From positions 186,001-250,000 of the forward strand of contig NZ_VLKP01000002.1 in NCBI RefSeq assembly GCF_007830115.1: a DNA stretch of 64,000 nt, read 5' to 3'. The DNA is from Aerolutibacter ruishenii. Lineage in GTDB: Bacteria > Pseudomonadota > Gammaproteobacteria > Xanthomonadales > Xanthomonadaceae. This document shows, piece after piece, positions 48,006 through 57,527 of this stretch. Numbering within the stretch: position 1 is the first letter of the stretch; each line of letters starts with the position of its first letter. The notes under the pieces were generated by a model. The model did not search any database, was not told the DNA's origin, and saw only the letters and a list, made by a program, of their open reading frames with translations. Both the position numbers and the translations under genes were made by a program.

Positions 48006-50078
48006 ATGTACGAAACCATCCTCCAGGCCCTGCGCAGCGGTGATGCCGCCGCCGGCGTCGCCGCCGCGCGCGACGCGGTCGCCGCCAACCCGCAGGACGC
48101 CACTGCCCACCGCCTGCTGGCCACCGCATTGCGCACGGCCGGCGAGCGTGACGCCGCCCTGGCCGCCATCGGGCGGGCGATCGAACTGTCCCCGGACGAT
48201 GCCGGGCTGCACCTGGCGCATGCCGGCCTGCTGCTGGAGGAGCGCCAGCTGGGCGAGGCCGAGGCCGCGCTGGCACGCACGATCGGACTGGACCCCAACC
48301 AGTTCCCCGCGTACATCGTGCAGGGGCAGCTGGCGATCGCCCGCGGCGACCTGGACGAAGCCGAGCGGGTGGCCCGCGTGGCCGCGCGCATCGCGCCCGA
48401 ACACCCGCACGTGGCCACGATCGTGGGCACGGTGGCATTGCGCCGCGGCGATGCCGACGGCGCGCTGGCGACCCTGGCGCGCGCGGCCGAGCGCGCGCCA
48501 GGCGACGAGCAGGTGCGACATGCGCTGGGCCTGGCCTACATGGCCAAGGGCCACCTGGCCTTCGCCGAGCAGGCGTTCCGCTCGCTGCTGGAGCTGCGCC
48601 CCGACTCGCGCCCGTTGCGCTTGCTGGTCGCCGACCTGGCCAACCAGCAGGGCCGCAAGGCCGAGGCCGCCGATATGCTGGCACCGCTGCTGGACGCGGG
48701 CGCCACGCCGGCGCTGCTGCGCACCTTGGGCATGCTGGAATACGACGGCGGGCGCGTGGAGCGCGCGCGCGAGCTGCTGCGCCAGGCCTTCGACGCGGCA
48801 CCCACCGATCGCGCAACCCTGGCACCGCTGGTCGAGGTGTGGCGGCGCGAGGACCTGGCCGACGAAGCGCGCACCGCGCTCGATGCCGCGCTCGGCGCGC
48901 ACCCGGCCGAGACCGCGCTGTGGCACGCGCGCCTGGTGTTCGAACCGTTTGCCGGCGACGAGGCGCGCGCGGTGGTCGAACGCTGGCAACAGGCCATGCC
49001 CGACACCCTGCCGCCGCTGATGGCGCAGTGGGCAATCGAGGATGCGTCCGGGGCCCTTGAAAAGGCCGATGCCATCGCCCTGCGCATCACCGAACTGGAG
49101 CCCGGCCACACCGCCGCGGAGATGCGGGTGATCGATGCGCTGCTGCGCACCGATCCGGATGCGGCGATCGCGCGCGTTGACATGCTGATCACCCGCGCCA
49201 GTGATGCAGGGGTCAAGCGCGCGTTGCGCCAGCTGCTGGGCCGCGCCTACGACGCGGCAGGCCAGCATGAAGCGGCCGTGGCGACGTGGGCTGAAGTCCA
49301 CGCCGAAGTGGCCGATCAACGCCTGCCGTACCCGCCGCTGAGCACGGCGCGCAGTGACTGGCCGGAGCTGGCACCGCTGCCGGACGACGCCAAGGGCGTG
49401 CTGCTGCTGTGGGGCGCGCCGGGCAGCCTGGTGGAGCGGATCGCCGCCACCTTCGAAACCAGTGGCGCGCCGTTGCGGGCCGACCGCCTGGGCGCAAATC
49501 CGCCCAACGATTTCCTGCAGCGTTATCCGACGATCGAACAACTGTCGGCGGGCGATGCGGAAACCCGCGCCGAAGCGCTGGTGGACGAGTGGCGTTCGTT
49601 GCTGCCCACGCGTGGCATCGAGGATGGCAACGTGTTCGACTGGTTGCTGTGGTGGGATAACGCCCTGCTGGCCGCACTGCGCCCGCACCTGCCCGAGGCG
49701 GTGCTGATGGTCGCACTGCGCGACCCGCGCGACATGCTGCTGGACTGGCTGGCGTTCGGCGCCCCGGTGCCGTTCCAGCTGGAGTCGCCGGACGCCGGTG
49801 CGCGCTGGCTGGCCCAGGTGCTGGCGCAGGTGGCCTACCTGCACGAGCAGGACCTGTTCCCCCACCGCCTGGTCAGGCTGGACGACATCGCCCAGGACCC
49901 CAAGGGCATCGCCCAGGCCCTGGCCAACGCGCTCGAAACCCAGGTGCGTATCCCGCCGCAGGGCGTGCTGCAACCCGAGCGCTTTGCCGCCGGGCACTGG
50001 CGCGCCTACAGCGGGGCGTTGGCGGAAGCATTCACGCTGCTGACACCGGTGGCCAAGCGCCTGGGGTACCCCGAGTGA
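48006..50078 (+). CDS. TPR protein with sulfotransferase-like C-terminus
   Basis: A 690-residue protein. Residues 1 to about 450 are tandem tetratricopeptide-type helical repeats (HRLLATALRTAGERDAALAA, HLAHAGLLLEERQLGEAEAA, AYMAKGHLAFAEQAFRSLLE). The last 240 residues resemble a PAPS-dependent sulfotransferase fold (LLLWGAPGSLVERIAATFE as the 5'-phosphate loop, LMVALRDPRDMLLDWLAFGA for the 3'-phosphate contact). The phosphate loop is atypical (GAPGS), so activity is uncertain. The ATG at 48006 is chosen over 47976 because MYETILQALRSGD starts the first repeat. Confidence 0.82.
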   Translation: MYETILQALRSGDAAAGVAAARDAVAANPQDATAHRLLATALRTAGERDAALAAIGRAIELSPDDAGLHLAHAGLLLEERQLGEAEAALARTIGLDPNQFPAYIVQGQLAIARGDLDEAERVARVAARIAPEHPHVATIVGTVALRRGDADGALATLARAAERAPGDEQVRHALGLAYMAKGHLAFAEQAFRSLLELRPDSRPLRLLVADLANQQGRKAEAADMLAPLLDAGATPALLRTLGMLEYDGGRVERARELLRQAFDAAPTDRATLAPLVEVWRREDLADEARTALDAALGAHPAETALWHARLVFEPFAGDEARAVVERWQQAMPDTLPPLMAQWAIEDASGALEKADAIALRITELEPGHTAAEMRVIDALLRTDPDAAIARVDMLITRASDAGVKRALRQLLGRAYDAAGQHEAAVATWAEVHAEVADQRLPYPPLSTARSDWPELAPLPDDAKGVLLLWGAPGSLVERIAATFETSGAPLRADRLGANPPNDFLQRYPTIEQLSAGDAETRAEALVDEWRSLLPTRGIEDGNVFDWLLWWDNALLAALRPHLPEAVLMVALRDPRDMLLDWLAFGAPVPFQLESPDAGARWLAQVLAQVAYLHEQDLFPHRLVRLDDIAQDPKGIAQALANALETQVRIPPQGVLQPERFAAGHWRAYSGALAEAFTLLTPVAKRLGYPE

Positions 50079-50155
50079 ACCCATCGCGGGCACGGGCGGC
50101 CTCGTGCCGCGTGCGCCCGCGTCCCTGACCTGCCAAACGCGTTCCGGAGGCGACC

Positions 50156-50782
50156 ATGCAGATCCGCAGCAACAGCTTCGAACACCGCCAGCGCCTGTCG
50201 CCGGAATTCGCCGCAGGCCAGCCCACCGCCGACGGCTTCGGCTTCGCGCCCAACCGCAACCCGCACCTGGCGTGGGACGAGGTGCCGGCCGGCACGCGTT
50301 CGTTCGTGCTGCTGTGCATCGATCCGGATGTGCCGACGGTGGCGGAAATGGTCGGCCGCAGCGATGTGCACATCCCGGTGGAACAGCCGCGCTGCGACTT
50401 CGTGCACTGGGTGATGGCCGACATCCCCGCCGACGTGCGCGAAATCGCGGCCGGTGCCTGCAGTGATGGCGTGGCGCCGCACGGCAAGGCCGAACCGGCG
50501 GGCCCCATCGGCAGCCGCCAGGGACTGAACGACTACACCGGCTGGTTCGCCGGCGACGAGGCGATGGCGGGCGACTGGCGCGGCTACGACGGCCCGTTCC
50601 CGCCGCCCAACGACCTGCGCCTGCACCGTTACTTCTTCCGGGTATTCGCGCTGGACGTGGCCGGCCTGCGGTTGCCCGAACGCTTCGCCGCGGCCGACGT
50701 GCAGGCGGCGATGCACGGCCACGTGCTGGCCGAAGCGGCGATCTACGCCACGTATTCGCTCAATCCCGGGGTCAAGGGCTGA
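50156..50782 (+). CDS. YbhB/YbcL PEBP-family protein
   Basis: A 208-residue cytosolic phosphatidylethanolamine-binding (Raf-kinase-inhibitor-like) protein. The family ligand pocket is visible in NPHLAWDEVPAGTRSFVLL, CIDPDVPT, FVHWVMADIP and LHRYFFRVFALD. Members are abundant in bacteria but lack a defined role. The ATG at 50156 is preceded by CGGAGGC at optimal distance. It converges with uppP. Confidence 0.9.
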   Translation: MQIRSNSFEHRQRLSPEFAAGQPTADGFGFAPNRNPHLAWDEVPAGTRSFVLLCIDPDVPTVAEMVGRSDVHIPVEQPRCDFVHWVMADIPADVREIAAGACSDGVAPHGKAEPAGPIGSRQGLNDYTGWFAGDEAMAGDWRGYDGPFPPPNDLRLHRYFFRVFALDVAGLRLPERFAAADVQAAMHGHVLAEAAIYATYSLNPGVKG

Positions 50783-50807
50783 GCGCCCCTGGTCGGGGCC
50801 GGTCGGA

Positions 50808-51662
50808 TCAGTCCCCGGCCGGGACCAACGCCAGCAGTGCCACGCCCAGCACCACCCGGTATACCGCGAACGCGGTGAAGCGGCGCGACTGGATGTAGTG
50901 CAGCAGCCACTTCACCGCCACGAACGCGGTCACCGCGGACGCCACGAACGCCACGCCCAGCGCGGTCCAGTTTTCCTGGCCGATGCCGCCAGCGCGCGCC
51001 ATCGACAGCAGTTCGTAGCCGGTGGCGGCGAACATGGTGGGAATGCCGACCACGAACGCGAACTCGGTGGCCGCCACGCGGCTGGTGGTGCCCGCCAGCA
51101 GGGCGACGAAGATGGTCGCCGCCGAGCGCGAGGTGCCCGGGAATACCCCGGCGACCACCTGTGCCACGCCCACCAGCAAGGCCGTGGTCCAGGCAATGTC
51201 GGTGCGCTCGCCCTCGCGTTCGGCGCGTCGGGCGGCGAGCTGTTCGGCCAGCACCATCCAGGCCGCGCCGATGATCAGCGCCCACGCGATGGGTTGCACG
51301 GTGTGGGGCAGTTGCCAGCCCAGCGCCTTGACCAGCACGCCACCGACCGCAGTCACGGCGAATGCGGCCAGCAGCTTGAAGGCGTAATCGCGCGATTGCG
51401 CCGGCGTGGCGGTCACGCCCAGCGGATCGTACGGCGCCGGGGCGTCATGGCCGAGGAACGCCACCAGCATGCCCCACAGCCGCTTCCAGTAGATCACCAC
51501 CACGGCGAGGATCGCGCCGGCCTGGATGGCGATGTTGAACAGGTCGCTGCGGTGGCCAAGCCAGTGCTGGGCGATGAGCAGGTGGCCGGTGCTGGAGATC
51601 GGCAGGAACTCGGTGATGCCTTCGATGATGCCAAGCAACAGCGCGGCGAGCAGGTCGGTCAT
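50808..51662 (-). CDS. uppP: Undecaprenyl-diphosphate phosphatase
   Basis: A 284-residue inner-membrane phosphatase (BacA) that recycles undecaprenyl pyrophosphate to the monophosphate lipid carrier used for peptidoglycan and polysaccharide synthesis. About eight hydrophobic helices are seen. Catalytic signatures are the (E/Q)XXXE segment IIEGITEFLPISSTGHLLI and the PGXSRS box VFPGTSRSAATIF. The ATG at 51662 gives the family start MTDLLAALLLG. It is divergent from glnA and shares the regulatory spacer. Confidence 0.97.
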   Translation of the reverse strand: MTDLLAALLLGIIEGITEFLPISSTGHLLIAQHWLGHRSDLFNIAIQAGAILAVVVIYWKRLWGMLVAFLGHDAPAPYDPLGVTATPAQSRDYAFKLLAAFAVTAVGGVLVKALGWQLPHTVQPIAWALIIGAAWMVLAEQLAARRAEREGERTDIAWTTALLVGVAQVVAGVFPGTSRSAATIFVALLAGTTSRVAATEFAFVVGIPTMFAATGYELLSMARAGGIGQENWTALGVAFVASAVTAFVAVKWLLHYIQSRRFTAFAVYRVVLGVALLALVPAGD

Positions 51663-51720
51663 GCGGCTGGGTGCGGAAACGGGTGCGCCAGCATAGCCGA
51701 TGGCCCGTTGCGGCCGCCGA

Positions 51721-51737
51721 TGCACGATAATGGTGCA
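51721..51737 (+). promoter_or_regulatory. NtrC enhancer site 1
   Basis: TGCACGATAATGGTGCA matches the enterobacterial NtrC consensus TGCACC-N4-TGGTGCA over 17 bp with a single deviation in the defined positions. It lies about 107 bases upstream of the sigma-54 promoter of glnA. Confidence 0.8.
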
Positions 51738-51749
51738 AATACGATTTTT

Positions 51750-51766
51750 CGCACAGTCATGGTGCA
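51750..51766 (+). promoter_or_regulatory. NtrC enhancer site 2
   Basis: CGCACAGTCATGGTGCA has an intact right half-site TGGTGCA and a left half-site with one change (CGCAC for TGCAC). Its centre is 29 bp from site 1, close to three helical turns, as in classical paired NtrC enhancers. Confidence 0.72.
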
Positions 51767-51827
51767 ATTTCTCATTGTTGGCTTGCCCTACACCATGAAA
51801 ATCAGTGTCTTGCGCGATGATCATGGC

Positions 51828-51842
51828 TGGCACACAACTTGC
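51828..51842 (+). promoter_or_regulatory. Sigma-54 promoter of glnA
   Basis: TGGCACACAACTTGC matches the -24/-12 consensus TGGCACG-N4-TTGC with the required ten bases between GG and GC. Transcription would start near 51854, about 50 bases before the glnA ATG. Two NtrC sites lie 60-110 bases upstream, so glnA should respond to nitrogen limitation through NtrB-NtrC. Confidence 0.88.
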
Positions 51843-51902
51843 TTTGTCTACGCTGAGCCGCCCCCGCGGCCCTGACATCCCAATCCCAGCCGAGGCCACC
51901 CC

Positions 51903-53312
51903 ATGTCGTTCGAACACGTCGAAAAGCTGATCAAGGACCACAAGGTCGAATTCATCGACCTGCGTTTCACCGACATGCGCGGTGTGTGGCACCACGTGAC
52001 CTTCCCCAAGTCGGTGGTGGAACCGGGCCTGTTCGAGGACGGCAAGATGTTCGACGGCAGCTCGATCGGCGGCTGGCGCGGCATCCACCAGTCCGACATG
52101 GTGCTGCTGCCCGACGCCGGCAGCGCGTTCCTGGACCCGTTCACCGCCGACCCGACGCTGGTGCTGACCTGCGACGTGCTCGACCCGACCACCATGCAGG
52201 CCTACGAGCGCGACCCGCGCGGCATCGCCAAGCGCGCCGAGGCGTTCCTCAAGTCCAGCGGCATCGCCGAGCAGGCGTTCTTCGGCCCGGAGCCGGAGTT
52301 CTTCATCTTCGACAGCGTGCGCTACGCCAACGACATGGGCCACACCTTCTTCCACGTGGATTCGGAAGAGGCGGCGTGGAACTCGGGCCGTGAATACGAA
52401 GGCGGCAACACCGGCTACCGTCCGGGCGTGAAGGGCGGCTACTTCCCCGTCGCCCCGCTGGACACGCTGCACGACATCCGCGCCGAGATGTGCAAGACGC
52501 TCGAGGCCATCGGCATCGAAGTGGAAGTGCACCACCACGAAGTGGCCAACGCCGGCCAGTGCGAGATCGGCACCAAGTTCAGCTCGCTGACCCGCAAGGC
52601 CGACGAGTTGCAGATGATGAAGTACGTCATCAAGAACGTCGGCTACCGCAACGGCAAGACCGTGACCTTCATGCCCAAGCCGCTGGTCGGCGACAACGGC
52701 AGCGGCATGCACGTGCACCAGTCGCTGGCCAGGGGCGGCGTGAACCTGTTCAGCGGCGACGGCTACGGCGGCCTGAGCCAGATGGCGCTGTGGTACATCG
52801 GCGGCGTGTTCAAGCATGCTCGCGCGATCAATGCGTTTGCCAACTCGGCCACCAACTCGTACAAGCGCCTGGTGCCGGGCTACGAGGCGCCGGTGATGCT
52901 GGCCTACTCGGCCTCCAACCGCTCGGCGTCGTGCCGCATCCCGTACGTGTCCAACCCGAAGGCGCGCCGCATCGAGTTCCGCTTCCCGGATCCGGTCAAC
53001 TCCGGCTACCTGACCTTCGCCGCGCTGATGATGGCCGGCCTGGACGGCATCCGTAACCAGATCGATCCGGGTGCGCCGAGCGACAAGGACCTGTACGACC
53101 TGCCGCCGGAAGAAGAGAAGAACATCCCGACCGTGTGCCACTCGCTGGACCAGGCGCTGGACGCGCTGGACAAGGACCGCGAGTTCCTCACCGCCGGTGG
53201 CGTGTTCACCAACGACTTCATCGATGCCTACATCGGGCTGAAGATGAAGGAAGTGACCCAGTTCCGCGCCGCGGTGCACCCGCTGGAATACCAGCTGTAC
53301 TACACGATCTGA
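51903..53312 (+). CDS. glnA: Glutamine synthetase, type I
   Basis: GlnA makes glutamine from glutamate, ammonia and ATP as a cytosolic dodecamer. The 469-residue length and sequence fit the GSI-beta subtype. Signatures are [20 protein letters not shown] (metal site), [30 protein letters not shown] and NRSASCRIP. The regulatory adenylylation tyrosine is Y398 ([10 protein letters not shown]), a target of GlnE. The promoter is sigma-54/NtrC type, and torF-glnK-amtB follows on the same strand, forming a complete ammonium assimilation module. Confidence 0.99.
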   Translation: MSFEHVEKLIKDHKVEFIDLRFTDMRGVWHHVTFPKSVVEPGLFEDGKMFDGSSIGGWRGIHQSDMVLLPDAGSAFLDPFTADPTLVLTCDVLDPTTMQAYERDPRGIAKRAEAFLKSSGIAEQAFFGPEPEFFIFDSVRYANDMGHTFFHVDSEEAAWNSGREYEGGNTGYRPGVKGGYFPVAPLDTLHDIRAEMCKTLEAIGIEVEVHHHEVANAGQCEIGTKFSSLTRKADELQMMKYVIKNVGYRNGKTVTFMPKPLVGDNGSGMHVHQSLARGGVNLFSGDGYGGLSQMALWYIGGVFKHARAINAFANSATNSYKRLVPGYEAPVMLAYSASNRSASCRIPYVSNPKARRIEFRFPDPVNSGYLTFAALMMAGLDGIRNQIDPGAPSDKDLYDLPPEEEKNIPTVCHSLDQALDALDKDREFLTAGGVFTNDFIDAYIGLKMKEVTQFRAAVHPLEYQLYYTI

Positions 53313-53321
53313 CGCGAGTTC

Positions 53322-53348
53322 CGCCGCGCCTCCACGCGGGGCGCGGCG
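53322..53348 (+). terminator. Hairpin after glnA
   Basis: CGCCGCGCC (53322-53330) pairs exactly with GGCGCGGCG (53340-53348), starting nine bases after the glnA stop. No U-run follows. It may separate glnA from the torF-glnK-amtB transcript. Confidence 0.45.
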
Positions 53349-53535
53349 CGGCAGGATGCCGCTCGCCGTAGCGACACCGGCACCGCTTCACCCAGCACCA
53401 CACAACAGGCTGCAATCCCGGCGCGACCTGCCCGAGCAGGCGCGTACGGGCGCGGCGCGGGGCGACTCGTGCCGGAAAACGCGACAAGCCACACCGAGTG
53501 CATAACCAGGGAGGGCCTTTCGAGGAGCCTGGTTC

Positions 53536-54821
<1,286 letters not shown>

Positions 54822-54838
54822 ACCGGGGGACACGAACC

Positions 54839-56257
54839 ATGATGAGCAATGACCTGGGCCGGCGCGCGCTGGCCGTGACCGCCCCGACGGGCAACCGGTT
54901 GACCAACCGTCTGGCACACGCTGTCTGGGGAGCGGCGGTGCTGGGTGCGCTGGCGGCATCGCTGCCGGCGCATGCGCAGGATGCCGCGGGGGTGGCGCAG
55001 GCCGCCACCTCCGCGGCCGCGCCGGTGGTGGAGAAGGGCGACGTGGCGTGGATGCTGACCTCCACGCTGCTGGTGTTGATGATGGTGGTACCGGGCCTGG
55101 CGCTGTTCTACGGCGGCCTGGTGCGCAGCAAGAACGTGCTGTCGGTGCTGATGCAGGTGCTGACCGTGTTCTCGCTGATCGTGCTGCTGTGGGTGGCGTA
55201 CGGCTACTCGCTGGCGTTCGCTGGCGGCAACGCGTTCATCGGCACGCTGGACCGGGTGTTCCTGCTGGGCATCACCAAGGACTCGCTGGCGGCGACGTTC
55301 ACCGCGGGGGTGTCGATCCCCGAGTACGTGTTCGTGGCGTTCCAGGCCACGTTCGCCGGCATCACCGGGGCGCTGATCGTTGGTGCGTTCGCCGAGCGCA
55401 TCAAGTTCCGCGCGGTGCTGCTGTTCTCGGTGCTGTGGTTCACCTTCGCCTACCTGCCGATCGCGCACATGGTGTGGTACGCGCCGGATGGCTTCCTGTT
55501 CGCGAAGGGTGCGATTGATTTCGCCGGCGGCACGGTGGTGCACATCAATGCCGGCATCGCCGGCCTGGTGGGTGCGTACTTCGTAGGCCCGCGCACCGGC
55601 TACGGGCGTGACGCGATCAAGCCGCACAACGTGACCTTCACCATGGTCGGCGCGTCGCTGCTGTGGGTGGGCTGGTTCGGCTTCAACGCCGGCTCCAACC
55701 TCGAGGCGACCTCGGGCGCGGCGCTGGCCTTCATCAACACGCTGGTGGCCACCGCCGCCGCGGCGATCGCGTGGACGCTGGTGGAAGCGGTGCACAAGGG
55801 CAAGCCGTCGATGCTCGGCGGTGCCTCGGGCGTGGTCGCGGGCCTGGTCGGCATCACCCCGGCGTGCGGCACCGTCGGGCCGCTGGGCGCGATCGCCATC
55901 GGTGCGATCGCGGGCATCGCCGGCGTGTGGGGCGTGACCGGGCTCAAGCGCCTGCTGCGCGCGGACGATTCGCTGGACGTGTTCGGCGTGCACGGCGTGG
56001 GCGGCATCGTCGGCGCCCTGTTGACCGGCGTGTTCACCGCGCCGTCACTGGGCGGCACCGGCGCGGCCGATTTCTCCATCGCACACCAGGTCGGCGTACA
56101 GGCGCTGGGTGTCTGCATCACCGTGGCGTGGTCGGGCGTGGTGTCGCTGCTCGCGTTCGGCATCGTCAAGCTGCTGGTGGGCCTGCGTGTGCCGGAAGAG
56201 GCCGAGCGCGAGGGCCTGGACATCACCTCGCACGGCGAGGTCGCCTACGAAAGTTGA
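54839..56257 (+). CDS. amtB: Ammonium transporter
   Basis: A 472-residue trimeric inner-membrane channel. A signal peptide (AVLGALAASLPAHAQD) is followed by eleven helices. The substrate path is recognisable: ATFAGITGALIVGAFAER, the first pore histidine in VVHINAGIAGLVGAYFVG and the second in VFGVHGVGGIVGALLTGVF. GlnK, encoded immediately upstream, blocks the pore when nitrogen is plentiful. An intrinsic terminator follows at 56314-56339. Confidence 0.97.
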   Translation: MMSNDLGRRALAVTAPTGNRLTNRLAHAVWGAAVLGALAASLPAHAQDAAGVAQAATSAAAPVVEKGDVAWMLTSTLLVLMMVVPGLALFYGGLVRSKNVLSVLMQVLTVFSLIVLLWVAYGYSLAFAGGNAFIGTLDRVFLLGITKDSLAATFTAGVSIPEYVFVAFQATFAGITGALIVGAFAERIKFRAVLLFSVLWFTFAYLPIAHMVWYAPDGFLFAKGAIDFAGGTVVHINAGIAGLVGAYFVGPRTGYGRDAIKPHNVTFTMVGASLLWVGWFGFNAGSNLEATSGAALAFINTLVATAAAAIAWTLVEAVHKGKPSMLGGASGVVAGLVGITPACGTVGPLGAIAIGAIAGIAGVWGVTGLKRLLRADDSLDVFGVHGVGGIVGALLTGVFTAPSLGGTGAADFSIAHQVGVQALGVCITVAWSGVVSLLAFGIVKLLVGLRVPEEAEREGLDITSHGEVAYES

Positions 56258-56313
56258 CCGTGCCATGACAAGGCAATGAAGACGGGCTTACCCTCCCCCC
56301 GTTTTCGCACTTC

Positions 56314-56339
56314 GGGCCCGGTTTCCGGGCCCTCTTTTT
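56314..56339 (+). terminator. Intrinsic terminator of glnK-amtB
   Basis: GGGCCCGG-TTT-CCGGGCCC forms a perfect 8-bp stem followed by TCTTTTT. It is 56 bases after the amtB stop on the same strand. Confidence 0.92.
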
Positions 56340-56456
56340 CTGGCGACTGGAATTCCACGGAGGGTGTCGACACCCCGGTCGCGATGGGGATGCCGGTGAA
56401 TTTCCAGTATCCGTGGCCGGTTGCTGGCGCTTTACACGTGGTGCAACCCCGATGCC

Positions 56457-56837
56457 ATGGAAACTCCTGATGGCGCGGAAAAAGAGTTCAGCGTGACCAC
56501 CGTTCTCCAGTTCGACCAACATCGTCGGCGCGCGGCAGACCCCGACGCCACCCCGGTCTCCGTCACCGCGTTCGGGTTCTGCGTCGGCCCCACGTTCGTG
56601 GCATGGCAGGCGGTGTCGACCATCCACGCTGGTCGCGTGCACGGCATGCCGTGCGACGACGTCGTGCTGGAGTTTGCCGCGCATGGCAAGAACTTGCCGG
56701 TGCGCGCCTCACAGCCGGGCTTTGCGGCGTTGGAGGCTGCCATGGTTGACGCCTTTCCGGACACGGCGGGTTGGCGTGAGGCGCTGCAGGCATCGCTGCG
56801 TCCGCGCGGGCGCATGCTGCTCTATTGCCGGCCGTGA
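56457..56837 (+). CDS. Hypothetical protein
   Basis: A 126-residue soluble protein that I do not recognise. Starts at 56421, 56457 and a GTG at 56494 are possible. The GTG has GGAAAAAGAG upstream, and the GTG version (MTTVLQFDQHRRRAADPDAT) may be the true one. The central part alternates hydrophobic strands (VSVTAFGFCVGPTFVAW) with a helix (GFAALEAAMVDAFPDTAGWR) and ends RMLLYCRP. No signal peptide or membrane segment is seen. It lies between the amtB terminator and a convergent FMN reductase gene. Confidence 0.6.
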   Translation: METPDGAEKEFSVTTVLQFDQHRRRAADPDATPVSVTAFGFCVGPTFVAWQAVSTIHAGRVHGMPCDDVVLEFAAHGKNLPVRASQPGFAALEAAMVDAFPDTAGWREALQASLRPRGRMLLYCRP

Positions 56838-56858
56838 GCCACTCCTGCGCCGCGGAGC

Positions 56859-57425
56859 CTAGCTTGTCGCCTTGTGCGCCGCGACGAATGCCGCGAACCC
56901 GCTGACGAAGGCCGCCAGCTGGCGTTGCACGAGGTCGTTGACCAGCGTGCCTTCGGCATCGAAGGCCTCGTGCGCGCGTGACACCATCAGCCGTCCGCCG
57001 GTCCAGTGCTGCGCGCCCAGCGTACGCAGCACGGGCAGCCAGGCGTTCTGCGAGAGGATGGTGCCGAAGCCGCCGGGTGAGGCCCCCAGCACGGCCACCG
57101 GCCGCCCGCCGAACAGCGCCGGGATCTCGCCGGCCGGGCGCGACAGCCAGTCGATCGCGTTCTTGAACACCCCGGGGATGCCGTTGTTGTACTCGGGCGT
57201 GACCAGCAGCAGGCCGTCACAGGCCAGCACGCGCGCCTTCAACGCCTGTACCGCCTGCGGAATGCCGTCACGCGCCTCGACGTCGCCGTCGTACAGGGGA
57301 ATGCCGTGCAGCGTGGCGATATCCAGGGTGACGCCATCGCCGGTTGCGTGCTGCGCGGCGCGCAGCAGTGCGGTGTTGTAGGACTTGCTGCGCAGGCTGC
57401 CGGAAATGCCGAGAAGGCGGGTCAT
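56859..57425 (-). CDS. NADPH-dependent FMN reductase
   Basis: A 188-residue flavodoxin-fold reductase. The FMN phosphate loop is GISGSLRSKSYNTALLRAA, followed by VTPEYNNGIPGVFKNAIDW, the family signature for flavin and quinone or chromate/azo-type reduction, and VLGASPGGFGTILSQ. The ATG at 57425 has TGGAG six bases upstream. The acceptor in vivo is unknown. Confidence 0.93.
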   Translation of the reverse strand: MTRLLGISGSLRSKSYNTALLRAAQHATGDGVTLDIATLHGIPLYDGDVEARDGIPQAVQALKARVLACDGLLLVTPEYNNGIPGVFKNAIDWLSRPAGEIPALFGGRPVAVLGASPGGFGTILSQNAWLPVLRTLGAQHWTGGRLMVSRAHEAFDAEGTLVNDLVQRQLAAFVSGFAAFVAAHKATS

Positions 57426-57527
57426 GGACGACTCCAGGGAGGGGGTGATGTCAGGCGCCGTCACGCCGCCCGATGCGGGCAGACGGCAGGATGGCCCGAT
57501 CGTACGGGATGGCCCGTGAGTTGCCGA

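Noticed and set aside
45540-50093. Open frame of 1517 codons antisense to seven genes
   Set aside because: It crosses several well-supported genes on the other strand and has repetitive composition without motifs.
53313-53535. Sigma-54 promoter before torF
   Set aside because: No GG-N10-GC element with acceptable flanking consensus was found.
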